Source of the DNA: an uncultured Clostridia bacterium
GTDB taxonomy: Bacteria > Bacillota > Clostridia > Oscillospirales > Oscillospiraceae
Direction: 5' to 3'
Assembly (NCBI GenBank): GCA_946186375.1
Contig: CAMHMZ010000012.1
Span: 1-58,627, forward strand
DNA: 58,627 nt
Shown here one piece after another: positions 30,552-40,849 of the stretch. A model generated the notes under the pieces. It was not told the origin of the DNA. It did no database searches and saw nothing but the letters and a program-made list of their open reading frames with translations. How positions within the stretch are numbered: position 1 is the first letter of the stretch; every line of letters starts with the position of its first letter. The translations under genes and the position numbers were made by a program.

Positions 30552-31112
30552 ATGGCCACTTCAACAAAAGAAGCGCTGGGAGCCGCGCTCAAGCAGATGC
30601 TTGCGGTAAAGCCCATCGAGAAGATCACCGTCAAGGATCTGGTGGAGATCTGCGGCGTCAACCGGCAGACCTTCTATTATCATTTTGACGACGTCTATGA
30701 TCTTCTGGAGTGGGTTTTCGAGGAAGACGCCAACCGTGTGCTGCCGCATGAGGTCGTTTATGAGCACTGGCGCGAGGACGTCACGCTCTTTTTCACTTAC
30801 CTCAGGGACAACAGCACCTTTGCTCTGAATATCTACAATTCGCACAGCCGCACCTATATGCTGCGCTATTATAAACAGCGCCTGCAGAGCTGCATCCGCA
30901 GCTTTGCCGTGATCGTCTGTGAGGAGCGAAACATCGACAGGGCGGATTTCGAGTTTGTCGTGGAGCTGTATGCCAACGTCATTGTCGGCATCATATCCCA
31001 GTGGCTGGATCTCGGCATGCAGCTGCCCAAGGATTTCACAAAGGACCGGCTTTTACGGGTACTCGACAACAGTGTGGAGAATCTGCTGGATCGCTTCAAG
31101 ATCCTTGATTGA
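30552..31112 (+). CDS. TetR-type transcriptional regulator
   Basis: The 186-aa protein has an N-terminal TetR helix-turn-helix at about residues 22-55 (KITVKDLVEICGVNRQTFYYHF). The all-helical C-terminal ligand domain contains an ALNIYNSHSRTYML segment, as in the TetR_C_8/DhaS-like group. It is last in the pseudo-ATPase operon. The 9-bp inverted repeat over the operon promoter is a plausible binding site, implying autoregulation. The ligand is unknown. Confidence 0.87.
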   Translation: MATSTKEALGAALKQMLAVKPIEKITVKDLVEICGVNRQTFYYHFDDVYDLLEWVFEEDANRVLPHEVVYEHWREDVTLFFTYLRDNSTFALNIYNSHSRTYMLRYYKQRLQSCIRSFAVIVCEERNIDRADFEFVVELYANVIVGIISQWLDLGMQLPKDFTKDRLLRVLDNSVENLLDRFKILD

Positions 31113-31152
31113 TACCGGAGCGACGCTTATCGAAGAAACTGCCTCTAATTTT

Positions 31153-31199
31153 GCGGCAAAGACGTCGTGCGGCTCATGCCTGGCGCCTTTGCCGTTTTA
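31153..31199 (+). terminator. Terminator or attenuator ahead of glnN
   Basis: CGGCAAAG (31154-31161) pairs with CTTTGCCG (31187-31194), followed by TTTTATTT. It ends only 25 bp before the glnN start, leaving no room for a promoter. A weak promoter (TTGATT at 31106-31111, 17 bp, TATCGA) could start a transcript just before the hairpin, so this looks like a leader attenuator. Confidence 0.6.
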
Positions 31200-31223
31200 T
31201 TTCCCGGAGAAGGAGAGTAGCCT

Positions 31224-33317
<2,094 letters not shown>

Positions 33318-33335
33318 ACCATAAGCCCATAAAAA

Positions 33336-33372
33336 ACATCCCGGAGAACGATCCTCCGGGATGTTTTTTCTA
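33336..33372. terminator. Bidirectional terminator after glnN
   Basis: AACATCCCGGAG/CTCCGGGATGTT is followed by T6 and serves the convergent genes. Confidence 0.92.
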
Positions 33373-33380
33373 TGAAAGCC

Positions 33381-33860
33381 TTATTTCTTTTCGTCCTTGA
33401 AATCCGGCACCATGTCGCGGGCCAGATCCATGTTGTAAAGCCGCTGCTTGATCTGCCCGGGCTTTTTGTTGAACATGGCGGTGCGAAGCTCATCATCCGG
33501 CACGAAACGATAATAGGTGGTACAGAAGGCGTCGAACATGGCGCGATTATCCGGCGTGAGCTTGCCGAGCAGCATAAGTGTGGCACTCAAGGCTCCGACA
33601 AAGAAGGAGATGATCAGATAGAGCTTGCAGAAGCGGATGACCAGAAAGCCGACTACAAGCAGGAAGAAGCAGCAGACGATCATGGAGATCGTTGTATACC
33701 GATCCGCGCCGACGGCGATCAGATCCTCACGCGCTGCGCGCATTTTACGCACCAGGGGATAAGCGGTCAGGACATTGAACAGAAGCTGACGGACAAATAA
33801 ATAAGCCCAGAGCCATCCGCCGAAAAAGATGGCGGCGGCAAACAGAATTTTCATCTGCAT
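33381..33860 (-). CDS. Hypothetical membrane protein
   Basis: The 159-aa protein has an N-terminal hydrophobic segment (about 5-25) and two more near residues 58-80 and 82-100, then a charged C-terminal tail (DNRAMFDAFCTTYYRFVPDDEL). ATG at 33860 is set by AAGGAGGACGATACC. I do not recognise a family. It is a single gene between glnN (convergent) and spoIIIAA (divergent). Confidence 0.6.
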   Translation of the reverse strand: MQMKILFAAAIFFGGWLWAYLFVRQLLFNVLTAYPLVRKMRAAREDLIAVGADRYTTISMIVCCFFLLVVGFLVIRFCKLYLIISFFVGALSATLMLLGKLTPDNRAMFDAFCTTYYRFVPDDELRTAMFNKKPGQIKQRLYNMDLARDMVPDFKDEKK

Positions 33861-33982
33861 GGTATCGTCCTCCTTGAGACAGCCGCATGATCATTTCAAA
33901 AGCAGGTGTTTGAGGCTTTCAGACTTATTTGCGGCTTCTCAAATCTTAACACAGGCCGGGGAAAGTTTCAAGAATAATGTTT

Positions 33983-34012
33983 CTCTTTCCGCAATAGACT
34001 TCTGCAGGGAGT
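33983..34012 (+). promoter_or_regulatory. Possible sigma-E promoter of spoIIIA
   Basis: AGAATAAT followed after about 13 bp by CAATAGACTT vaguely fits a sigma-E promoter. spoIIIA operons are sigma-E-dependent in known spore formers, but the sequence match is weak. Confidence 0.3.
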
Positions 34013-34018
34013 GAGACG

Positions 34019-34888
34019 ATGAATGCCTATGAAAACGCGCTGCGGCTGATCCCGCCGCGCTACCTGGATGTCTGCCGCCGGAAGATCGGACCGGAAACGG
34101 AGGAATTCCGGCTCCGCTGCGGCAGAAAAATGACAGCGCTCTGGGCGGGACGGGAGTTAGAACTGCCCGGGGAAGAACTGCAGGAAAAAGAGCTTTTACG
34201 CACGCTGGAAAAGGCGACAGGAGCTTCGCTGCACAGCGCAATGGCCGGCTTGACGCAGGGCTTCATCGCCTGCGGCGGGATCCGGATCGGCGTATGCGGC
34301 TCCGTTGTAGAGAAAAACGGCGCGGTGCAGGGCTTTCGCAGCTACAGCGCACTGACGATCCGCATCCCGCGTGAGATCCGTGGAAAGCTGAGTGTGCTCT
34401 CTCCGGAGCTAAGCAGGCTTCCCTTTGACAATACACTGATCCTCTCGCCGCCGGGCGTCGGCAAAACAACGGCTCTGCGGGAGCTTATCCGTATGCTGTC
34501 CGATAACGGGCGGCGAGTCGGCGTCGTGGACGAGCGCGGGGAAATAGCGGGATATGGGACAGAGGAAACCGGCTTTGATCTCGGAAAGCGGAGCGACGTT
34601 TTGAGCCTTTGCCCAAAAAGAGAGGCGGCGATGATGCTGCTGCGCGGCATGAATGAGCAGATCCTGGCGCTTGACGAGATCACCAGCGCGGAGGATCTGG
34701 CCATGATCCGCGAGATCGTCGGCTGCGGCGTGGGTGTGCTCGCGACGGCCCATGCCGTTGGCGTGGAAGAGCTGGGAAAAAGAGCATTGTATCGGCAGAT
34801 GCTGGAGGACAGGCTCTTTTCCCGCGCGATCGTGATCCGGCAGGAGGGCGGAGAACGTCACTACGAGCTCCGCAGGATGCCGTGTTGA
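34019..34888 (+). CDS. spoIIIAA: Stage III sporulation protein AA (ATPase)
   Basis: The 289-aa secretion-type ATPase serves the SpoIIIA-SpoIIQ feeding-tube complex between mother cell and forespore. Walker A SPPGVGKTTALREL is near residue 143 and Walker B QILALDEIT near 220. ATG at 34019 follows GGGAGTGAGACG. It overlaps spoIIIAB by 7 bp. It is the first of eight tightly packed spoIIIA genes. Confidence 0.96.
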   Translation: MNAYENALRLIPPRYLDVCRRKIGPETEEFRLRCGRKMTALWAGRELELPGEELQEKELLRTLEKATGASLHSAMAGLTQGFIACGGIRIGVCGSVVEKNGAVQGFRSYSALTIRIPREIRGKLSVLSPELSRLPFDNTLILSPPGVGKTTALRELIRMLSDNGRRVGVVDERGEIAGYGTEETGFDLGKRSDVLSLCPKREAAMMLLRGMNEQILALDEITSAEDLAMIREIVGCGVGVLATAHAVGVEELGKRALYRQMLEDRLFSRAIVIRQEGGERHYELRRMPC

Positions 34889-35394
34889 GAGCTTTCGGCG
34901 CTCTGCTCATCATGGCCGCCTGTCTTGCGGCAGCCGGAAGCGGCCTCCGACTGCGTTCGGAGGAACTCGCTACGCTCCGGGAGCTCGACCGGGCGATCGA
35001 ACAGCTGAGCGCGGAGCTCTCGCTCAGGCTGACAAGCCTGCCAGAGCTTGCGGAGCTGCTTGCACAGAGCACACGCGGAAAAGCCGGAGACTTTTTTTGT
35101 CTTCTTGCGGAGTCGCTCGACTTGATCGGGGAAAGATCTTTCTCCGTGCTATGGGATGAGACACTTCAACATGCTCTCCCGGAGCTGGACGAGCGGGCAA
35201 AGGAGGCTATGCGCCGATTGGGTCTCGCGCTCGGGCGCTACGAACTCGATGCGCAGCTGGCCTCTGCGGCGGAATGTCGGACACGCCTGCGAGCGCTGGC
35301 GGAGGAGAAAGCCGGCGCATTAGCCGGAAGCCGAAGAGTCTCGCTCGGACTCTCCGCCGCCTGCGGCGGCATACTGTGCATCATGCTGCTGTAA
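34882..35394 (+). CDS. spoIIIAB: Stage III sporulation protein AB
   Basis: The 170-aa protein starts with GTG at 34882 inside the end of spoIIIAA. It has an N-terminal membrane segment, a central helical region with SLRLTSLPELAELL, and a C-terminal membrane segment (GLSAACGGILCIMLL). This is the usual length and layout for SpoIIIAB, which resembles type II secretion GspF. Confidence 0.92.
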   Translation: MLRAFGALLIMAACLAAAGSGLRLRSEELATLRELDRAIEQLSAELSLRLTSLPELAELLAQSTRGKAGDFFCLLAESLDLIGERSFSVLWDETLQHALPELDERAKEAMRRLGLALGRYELDAQLASAAECRTRLRALAEEKAGALAGSRRVSLGLSAACGGILCIMLL

Positions 35395-35406
35395 AGGAGC
35401 GAAGAG

Positions 35407-35601
35407 ATGGACGTCGAACTGATCTTCAGGATCGCTGCGATCGGGATCCTGGTCGCAGTGCTGAATATCCTGCTGCAGCGCTCCGGACGGGACGAGCAGG
35501 CGCTCATGACGACGATCGCCGCGCTGGTCGTGGTGCTGATGATCGTCGTGCAGAAAATCAGCGAGCTCTTCAATCTGATCCGAACGCTGTTCGGGCTGTG
35601 A
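35407..35601 (+). CDS. spoIIIAC: Stage III sporulation protein AC
   Basis: This 64-aa protein has two membrane helices. MDVELIFRIAAIGILVAVLNILLQ followed by GRDEQA and a second helix is the standard SpoIIIAC pattern (read in parts). ATG at 35407 follows AAAGGAGCGAAGAG. The stop overlaps the next start (ATGA). Confidence 0.95.
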   Translation: MDVELIFRIAAIGILVAVLNILLQRSGRDEQALMTTIAALVVVLMIVVQKISELFNLIRTLFGL

Positions 35602-35987
35602 TGGAAGTGCTGCTGCGCGCGGCGGGTACAGCGCTCTGCGCCTGCTTTGCCGTGCTTCTGCTGCGCCGTTCCGTGCCTGAGCTTACACTGGGTCTGTCAG
35701 CAGCGGCTGTCGCCATTATTTTGATCGCCTCGGCCGGCCTGTTAAGCGGGTTCAAAGATCTGAGCGATATTGTAAGCGGCCGATACGGCGTGGAAACGGC
35801 CTATGTGCTGCCGCTTATGAAATGTCTGGCGATCGCACTGATCACAAAGCTCAGCGCGGAGCTCTGCCGCGACAGCGCGCAAAACGCCGTGGCTTCGGCG
35901 GTAGAGCTGACGGGGACAGCCTGTGCGCTCGGCGTAGTGCTGCCGCTTATCTTCGCCGTGCTGGATACGATAGGAGGACTGCTTTGA
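35601..35987 (+). CDS. spoIIIAD: Stage III sporulation protein AD
   Basis: The 128-aa protein has four membrane helices, including GRYGVETAYVLPLMKCLAIA as in SpoIIIAD. ATG at 35601 overlaps the spoIIIAC stop by one base. The long frame upstream is not part of the gene. Confidence 0.94.
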   Translation: MEVLLRAAGTALCACFAVLLLRRSVPELTLGLSAAAVAIILIASAGLLSGFKDLSDIVSGRYGVETAYVLPLMKCLAIALITKLSAELCRDSAQNAVASAVELTGTACALGVVLPLIFAVLDTIGGLL

Positions 35988-37069
35988 ATAGGCTGCTGCC
36001 ATTGGCCGCGGCGCTGCTGCTTCTGCTCGCGGCGCCCAACGCGCAGAACGAAAGCGCCATGCCGGACATTTCTGCTGTGACGGAAGCGCTGCCTGAGGAC
36101 GCACGCGAGGTTGGCGGCACGCTGACGCTGGATGGAAGCTATGACGGGACAGGCGCGCTCCGGCGGCTTTGGAACCGTGTCGCAGAAAAGCTGCAGGCAG
36201 CAGTCCAGACCAGCCTTTCGCCGGCAAGATCCCTCCTCGCGATCACGCTGCTGAGTCTGCTGGCGAGGGCCGCCTGTCCGGATAAAAACATGGCCGAGCT
36301 CATTCAATCGGGGGCGGCCGCTGCCGCAGCGCTGCTCGTCCTGTCCGGTGTGGACACGCTTGCCTCCGACGCAGTCGCAGCCTTGCAGGAGCTTTCCGAT
36401 TATTCCCGCGCGGCGCTTCCGGCAGTCTTTACCGCCGCAGCTGCGACCGGTGCCGTGGTCACGGCCTCGGCCCGCTATGCCGCCTCCTGTCTTGCGCTGG
36501 ACGTAATGATGACAGTCACATCCCGCGTGACGCTGCCGCTTGTCTATGCTTTTCTGGCCTTTGCTGTCAGCGGAGGCATTTTCCCTCACCCCGTGATCAA
36601 GGCTGCGGCCCGTTTGAGCAAAAAAGCGGCCGCTCTTGTCATGACGGCGCTGACGACGGTCTTTACGGCGTATATCGGCGTGACCGGCATCGTGACAGGC
36701 AGCGCGGACGCGGCCGCCGTCAAGACCGCAAAGACAGTGCTCTCCGGCGCACTCCCCGTCGTCGGAGGCATATTGTCTGATGCCGCCTCCGCCGTTTTGC
36801 TGGCAGCCTCGGTCATAAAGAATTCCGCAGGAGCCTTCGCACTGATCGCAGTCTGCGCCCTGTGCGCAGGGCCGTTCGCAATGCTTGGCGTGCGCGTGCT
36901 GCTCTTTCGTCTGGCCGCAGCGGCCGCAGAAATGACGGAAGGGGACAGGCTCTCGTCCATGCTGAACGACCTCGCCTCGGGGATGCTTCTGCTGCTCGGC
37001 CTTGTCGGTTCCTTTGGAGTCATGCTGTTTTTCTCCTTCTTCTCCGCAATACGGGTGATGGCGGCATGA
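35984..37069 (+). CDS. spoIIIAE: Stage III sporulation protein AE
   Basis: The 361-aa protein has a signal-like N-terminus and about eight membrane helices. The conserved SpoIIIAE stretches SDYSRAALPAVFTA, AARLSKKAAALVMTALTTVFTAYIG (in parts) and TVLSGALPVVGGILSDA are present. The likely start is TTG at 35984, six bases after AGGAGG and overlapping the spoIIIAD stop; there is no ATG nearby. Confidence 0.93.
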   Translation: MNRLLPLAAALLLLLAAPNAQNESAMPDISAVTEALPEDAREVGGTLTLDGSYDGTGALRRLWNRVAEKLQAAVQTSLSPARSLLAITLLSLLARAACPDKNMAELIQSGAAAAAALLVLSGVDTLASDAVAALQELSDYSRAALPAVFTAAAATGAVVTASARYAASCLALDVMMTVTSRVTLPLVYAFLAFAVSGGIFPHPVIKAAARLSKKAAALVMTALTTVFTAYIGVTGIVTGSADAAAVKTAKTVLSGALPVVGGILSDAASAVLLAASVIKNSAGAFALIAVCALCAGPFAMLGVRVLLFRLAAAAAEMTEGDRLSSMLNDLASGMLLLLGLVGSFGVMLFFSFFSAIRVMAA

Positions 37070-37542
37070 TGACGAGCGTCGGACGTCTGTGCGCGCTCGC
37101 GATCCTCGGCGGCGTGCTGCTGAGTCTCATGCCGGAGGGCGGCGTTCGCCGCATCGCCGGGATCGGGTGCACGGCAGTGCTGCTGCTGACGGCAGTCAAT
37201 GCGGTCCAGGAGACAGATTGGAGTGCCTTTCGAATTGAAATAGCGCGTTATCACGAGCTGAGCGAGGAGCTGGCGGCGGACGGTCGGGATGCGCGCGACA
37301 AGCTCGACCGCAGCGTCATAGAAGCGGAGTACGAGTCATATATTTGTGACGAAGCGGCTCGTCTGGGCATTGTGGAACTTCATGCGGAGGTCACGGCACG
37401 CTGGGACATGGCGGGACTCTGGCTTCCCTATGAGGTGCAGCTGTGGGGCTCTTGCGGAGAGCACGAGAAGAAAGAACTGACCGGGCATATCAAAGCGGAG
37501 CTCGGCGTGGCGGGCGAAAGGGTGATCTGGCATGACGGCTGA
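37066..37542 (+). CDS. spoIIIAF: Stage III sporulation protein AF
   Basis: The 158-aa protein has two N-terminal membrane helices and a soluble ring-building-like domain at the C-terminus. ATG at 37066 overlaps the spoIIIAE stop. It is shorter than the roughly 200 aa of Bacillus SpoIIIAF. The 3' end overlaps spoIIIAG by 11 bp. Confidence 0.88.
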   Translation: MMTSVGRLCALAILGGVLLSLMPEGGVRRIAGIGCTAVLLLTAVNAVQETDWSAFRIEIARYHELSEELAADGRDARDKLDRSVIEAEYESYICDEAARLGIVELHAEVTARWDMAGLWLPYEVQLWGSCGEHEKKELTGHIKAELGVAGERVIWHDG

Positions 37543-37867
37543 GGGAAAGTTGAAAAAGATCCTGGAAAAATATCGCTATCCGCTTCTCATCCTTCTGCTC
37601 GGTGCGGCGCTGATGCTCCTGCCGCGAACACACAGCAATGCCACAGCCGGGGGCAGCACAGACGAAAACGAGCTGCGTTTGCAGGAGCTGCTGAGCGCCG
37701 CGGAGGGGGTAGGAGAGGCCCGTGTCCTGGTCTCAGACAGCGGCGTGCTCGTTGTTTGCCGGGGTGCGGACAGCGCGCAGACCAAACTGGAGATCCTGCG
37801 TGCCGTCAGCTCCTGCACGGGATTTGGATCTGATAAGATCACCATATTGAAGCTTGCCGGATCATGA
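37532..37867 (+). CDS. spoIIIAG: Stage III sporulation protein AG, compact form
   Basis: The 111-aa protein has one membrane helix (about residues 15-32) and a single ring-building motif, GEARVLVSDSGVLVVCRGAD followed by ILRAVSSCTGFGSDKITILK. Bacillus SpoIIIAG is about 229 aa because a beta-rich insertion splits this motif; here the insertion is missing. The reading frame is intact with coupled starts on both sides, so this is not a truncation. Confidence 0.9.
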   Translation: MTAEGKLKKILEKYRYPLLILLLGAALMLLPRTHSNATAGGSTDENELRLQELLSAAEGVGEARVLVSDSGVLVVCRGADSAQTKLEILRAVSSCTGFGSDKITILKLAGS

Positions 37868-37883
37868 AAGGGAGGAACGGAGA

Positions 37884-38417
37884 ATGAAGAACAAAAAGCG
37901 CAATCTGACCTTGCTGGCGGTGCTCCTCTTTGTAGGAGCGGCCGTGCTGCTCAACTGGTCATACAATCATCGCTGGGGCACTCCGGATGCGGAGCTCGTC
38001 TCGGCGGAGGATAAAGGGATCGCCGAGGCGATCGCACAGGACGGCGGCGAGGTCGTCACCTCAGGTTACTTCTCAGAGGCGAGGCTGACACGACAGGTCT
38101 CCAGAGATGAGGCGCTGGAGCTTCTGCAGACGGCCGCCTCGGCGGAGACAGCCTCGCAGGAGACGATCGACAGCGTGATGAACGCCATCTCGGTCATGGC
38201 GACGACTTCGATGAAGGAATCGCAGATCGAAAACCTCTTGATCGCAAAGGAGTTTGCCGACTGTGTGGTCTACATCGGCAATAACGCAGTCACGGTCGCC
38301 GTGCCTGCGCCGGCTGAGGGACTGAGCGAGGAGGCGGTCGCCCGCATCACGGATATCATCGTGAGTGAAACGGAATACGACGCCTCGCAGCTCAACATCA
38401 TAGAGGTCAAAGCCTGA
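37884..38417 (+). CDS. spoIIIAH: Stage III sporulation protein AH
   Basis: The 177-aa protein has an N-terminal membrane helix and an extracytoplasmic ring-building domain (LLIAKEFADCVVYIGNNAVTV, then TDIIVSETEYDASQLNIIEV). It binds SpoIIQ across the intermembrane space. ATG at 37884 follows GGAGGAACGGAGA. It is the last spoIIIA gene, followed by a terminator. Confidence 0.94.
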   Translation: MKNKKRNLTLLAVLLFVGAAVLLNWSYNHRWGTPDAELVSAEDKGIAEAIAQDGGEVVTSGYFSEARLTRQVSRDEALELLQTAASAETASQETIDSVMNAISVMATTSMKESQIENLLIAKEFADCVVYIGNNAVTVAVPAPAEGLSEEAVARITDIIVSETEYDASQLNIIEVKA

Positions 38418-38437
38418 GATAACTTGATATGGTATTT

Positions 38438-38467
38438 ATGAGCGCCCTGAAAGGGGCGCCTTTTTGT
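38438..38467 (+). terminator. spoIIIA operon terminator
   Basis: GCGCCC-TGAAA-GGGGCGC is followed by CTTTTTG. Confidence 0.88.
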
Positions 38468-38552
38468 ATGAAAAATGAATTTTATGCTTTTTCACTTTCT
38501 TTTTTTGCATAGGCGTGTTAGAATATCATGACATCATATCGGGAGGCGCAAT

Positions 38553-38915
38553 ATGAACGACAATTACATCAGCTGCCGGGAGGAAAACGGCAGTATCAAT
38601 ATCTCGGAGGACGTGATCTACAGCATCGTCAAAGCGGCGATCTCAGAGGTCGACGGTGTGGCCGGCCTGGCCAATACTGCGGGGACGGAGCTTGCGGAAC
38701 TATTGGGACTCAAAACGGTCTCCAAGGGCGTCAAGGTACAGCTCAACGACGATCAGGTCGAGGTGGACGCGATCATCAATGTCGCCTACGGCAGCAACAT
38801 CGTCAAAGTCGCGCAGGCGGTGCAGGAAAAGGTCACGGGCGCCATTCAGGCGATCACCGGCTTCGGCTGCCCGGCGGTCAACGTGCATGTTTCAGGTATC
38901 TCTTTCGAAAAATAA
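38553..38915 (+). CDS. Asp23/Gls24 family protein (YqhY-like)
   Basis: The 120-aa protein has the Asp23 pattern ISEDVIYSIVKAAISEVDGVAGL and DAIINVAYGSNIVKVAQAVQ with VNVHVSGISFEK at the end. In this position (between spoIIIA and nusB) it corresponds to YqhY, linked to fatty acid metabolism in Bacillus. The accBC genes that precede yqhY in Bacillus are absent. ATG at 38553 follows GGGAGGCGCAAT. Confidence 0.92.
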   Translation: MNDNYISCREENGSINISEDVIYSIVKAAISEVDGVAGLANTAGTELAELLGLKTVSKGVKVQLNDDQVEVDAIINVAYGSNIVKVAQAVQEKVTGAIQAITGFGCPAVNVHVSGISFEK

Positions 38916-38929
38916 GTGGAGGACAAGCC

Positions 38930-39397
38930 ATGAAAAGGTCTACCGCGCGTGAGCTGGCGATCCAGCTCAGCTTTGCCGCAGCAGCCTCCGGGCGCGGCGC
39001 GGAGGAGCTCGCAGAGGAGTTCTTTTCCGAAGAGCATTTCAGCTCCCTTGCCGAGGAAAACGAGTTGTATGCCGAAGTCCCCGGGGAAGAGCAGCTGGAT
39101 TATATCTGCCGACTGACGCGGCTCGTTGCCGATAAGCGGGAGGAGCTCGACAGCTATATCGAGCAGTATGCCAGAGGCTGGCGCGTGGAGAGGCTCTCCC
39201 GAACGGCGCTGGCCGTTCTCCGCTGCGCGCTCTGCGAGATCCTCTATCTGGACGATGTGCCCGCCGGAGCTGCGATCAACGAGGCCGTGGAGCTCGACAA
39301 AAAATACGACGAGCCGGAGACGACCGCCTTTATCAACGGCGTCCTGGGCGCCTTCGTGCGCGGCGAGGGGCTCGTCGAGACGTCGGGCGAAGGCTGA
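38930..39397 (+). CDS. nusB: Transcription antitermination factor NusB
   Basis: The 155-aa all-helical RNA-binding protein acts in rRNA antitermination. It shows the N-terminal STARELAIQLSFAA, then RTALAVLRCALCEILYLDDVPAGAAINEAVELDKKYDEPET (in parts) and FINGVLGAFV, the family core. ATG at 38930 follows GGAGGACAAGCC. xseA begins 1 bp after its stop. Confidence 0.95.
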   Translation: MKRSTARELAIQLSFAAAASGRGAEELAEEFFSEEHFSSLAEENELYAEVPGEEQLDYICRLTRLVADKREELDSYIEQYARGWRVERLSRTALAVLRCALCEILYLDDVPAGAAINEAVELDKKYDEPETTAFINGVLGAFVRGEGLVETSGEG

Positions 39398-39398
39398 T

Positions 39399-40619
39399 AT
39401 GGAACGGCCTGTCCTGAGCGTCAGCCAGCTCAACGAACGCGTAAGAAGTCAGCTGGAGCTTGATCCGCAGCTCTCGGACGTCTGCGTGCGCGGCGAGCTG
39501 TCGAATTACAAGATCTATCCCTCCGGACACCATTATTTCACTCTTAAAGACAGCGAGAGCAGTCTGCGCTGCGTTATGTTCCGCGCGCAGGCCTCGCGCC
39601 TGCGCTTCCGGCCGGAGAGCGGCATGGGCGTCACAGCCTTCGGCCGCGTCGCGGTCTATCCGAGGGACGGCGTTTATCAGCTCTACTGCAATGCGCTGAC
39701 GCCAGAGGGGACCGGAGATCTGCAGATTGCCTTTGAGCAGCTCAAAGCAAAGCTTGCCTCCGAGGGGCTCTTTGACGAGTCCCATAAAAAGCCGCTTCCG
39801 GCCTTTCCGGAGCGCATCGCCATCATCACCTCCTCGGCCGGAGCGGCCGTGCATGACATGATCCGCATTTTGGGGCGAAGATGGCCGCTGACGAAGGTGC
39901 TGCTGCTGCCCGTGCGCGTGCAGGGGCCGGAGGCTCCGCCTGAGATCGTCGGTGCGATCCGCTACGCCAACGAATTTCACGTGGCCGATCTCATCATCAC
40001 CGGGCGGGGCGGCGGCTCGATCGAGGATCTATGGGCCTTCAACGACGAGCGTGTGGCCCGCGCGATCTACGCCTCCGAGCTGCCGGTCATCTCGGCGGTC
40101 GGCCACGAGCCGGACGTCACGATCTCCGACTATGTGGCGGACCGTCGCGCCTCTACGCCCTCCAATGCCGCCGAGATCGCCGTGCCCGATCAGGAAGAGA
40201 TCCGGGAAATGCTTTCGTCTTTGAGCGTACGCGGCGACCAGGCCGTCAGGAAGCGGCTCGACGCCCTGCGTGAAAGACTGCGGCGTTATCAGGAAAAACG
40301 GGTTTTGAGCGATCCCATGGCCGGCATCGACGACCGCCGGCAGGATCTGGATCATATACAGCAGCGTCTGTGCAGCGCCGAGGAGAGGATCCTCGCGGGG
40401 AAAAAGCAGGCTTTTATTCGGCTGGCCTCCTCGCTTGACGCCATGAGCCCGCTGCGGGTGCTCTCGCGCGGGTATGCCGTGGCCGCCGATCCTTCAGGCG
40501 ATATCATCAAAAGTGCGTCCGCACTTGAGGCCGGACAGAAGCTGCAGCTCACCTTTTCCGACGGCGGGGCGTCCTGCCGTGTGGAGAGGGTGCATCTCGA
40601 TCACGGAGGAGAGACATGA
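39399..40619 (+). CDS. xseA: Exodeoxyribonuclease VII large subunit
   Basis: The 406-aa protein has an N-terminal OB-fold (LSVSQLNERVRSQLELD, GELSNYKIYPSGHHYF), the catalytic core with ITSSAGAAVHDMIRILGRRWP, GRGGGSIEDLWAFNDE and SAVGHEPDVTISDYVADRRASTPSNAAE (in parts), and a coiled C-terminal region. It degrades single-stranded DNA with XseB, whose gene overlaps its end by 4 bp. Confidence 0.96.
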   Translation: MERPVLSVSQLNERVRSQLELDPQLSDVCVRGELSNYKIYPSGHHYFTLKDSESSLRCVMFRAQASRLRFRPESGMGVTAFGRVAVYPRDGVYQLYCNALTPEGTGDLQIAFEQLKAKLASEGLFDESHKKPLPAFPERIAIITSSAGAAVHDMIRILGRRWPLTKVLLLPVRVQGPEAPPEIVGAIRYANEFHVADLIITGRGGGSIEDLWAFNDERVARAIYASELPVISAVGHEPDVTISDYVADRRASTPSNAAEIAVPDQEEIREMLSSLSVRGDQAVRKRLDALRERLRRYQEKRVLSDPMAGIDDRRQDLDHIQQRLCSAEERILAGKKQAFIRLASSLDAMSPLRVLSRGYAVAADPSGDIIKSASALEAGQKLQLTFSDGGASCRVERVHLDHGGET

Positions 40620-40849
40620 GTGAACAGAAACTGAGCTTTGAACAGGCCCTGGAAAGACTGGACGAGATCGTACGTCACCTTGAAAAGGGTGATCTGCCTC
40701 TGAATAACTCTCTGGAGCTGTTTGAAGAGGGGACTGGCCTTTTGAAAAACTGCAGTGCCATGCTGGATGACGCGGAGCAGAAGGTCGTGAAGCTCAAAAA
40801 GGGGCCGGACAGAAAGCCGGAAGAGCTGCCCTTCGATGAGGAGCTTTGA
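40616..40849 (+). CDS. xseB: Exodeoxyribonuclease VII small subunit
   Basis: The 77-aa helical-hairpin protein shows the family motif LSFEQALERLDEIVRHLEKGDLPL and SLELFEEG. It overlaps xseA by 4 bp and ispA by 14 bp, so translation is coupled. Confidence 0.94.
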   Translation: MSEQKLSFEQALERLDEIVRHLEKGDLPLNNSLELFEEGTGLLKNCSAMLDDAEQKVVKLKKGPDRKPEELPFDEEL

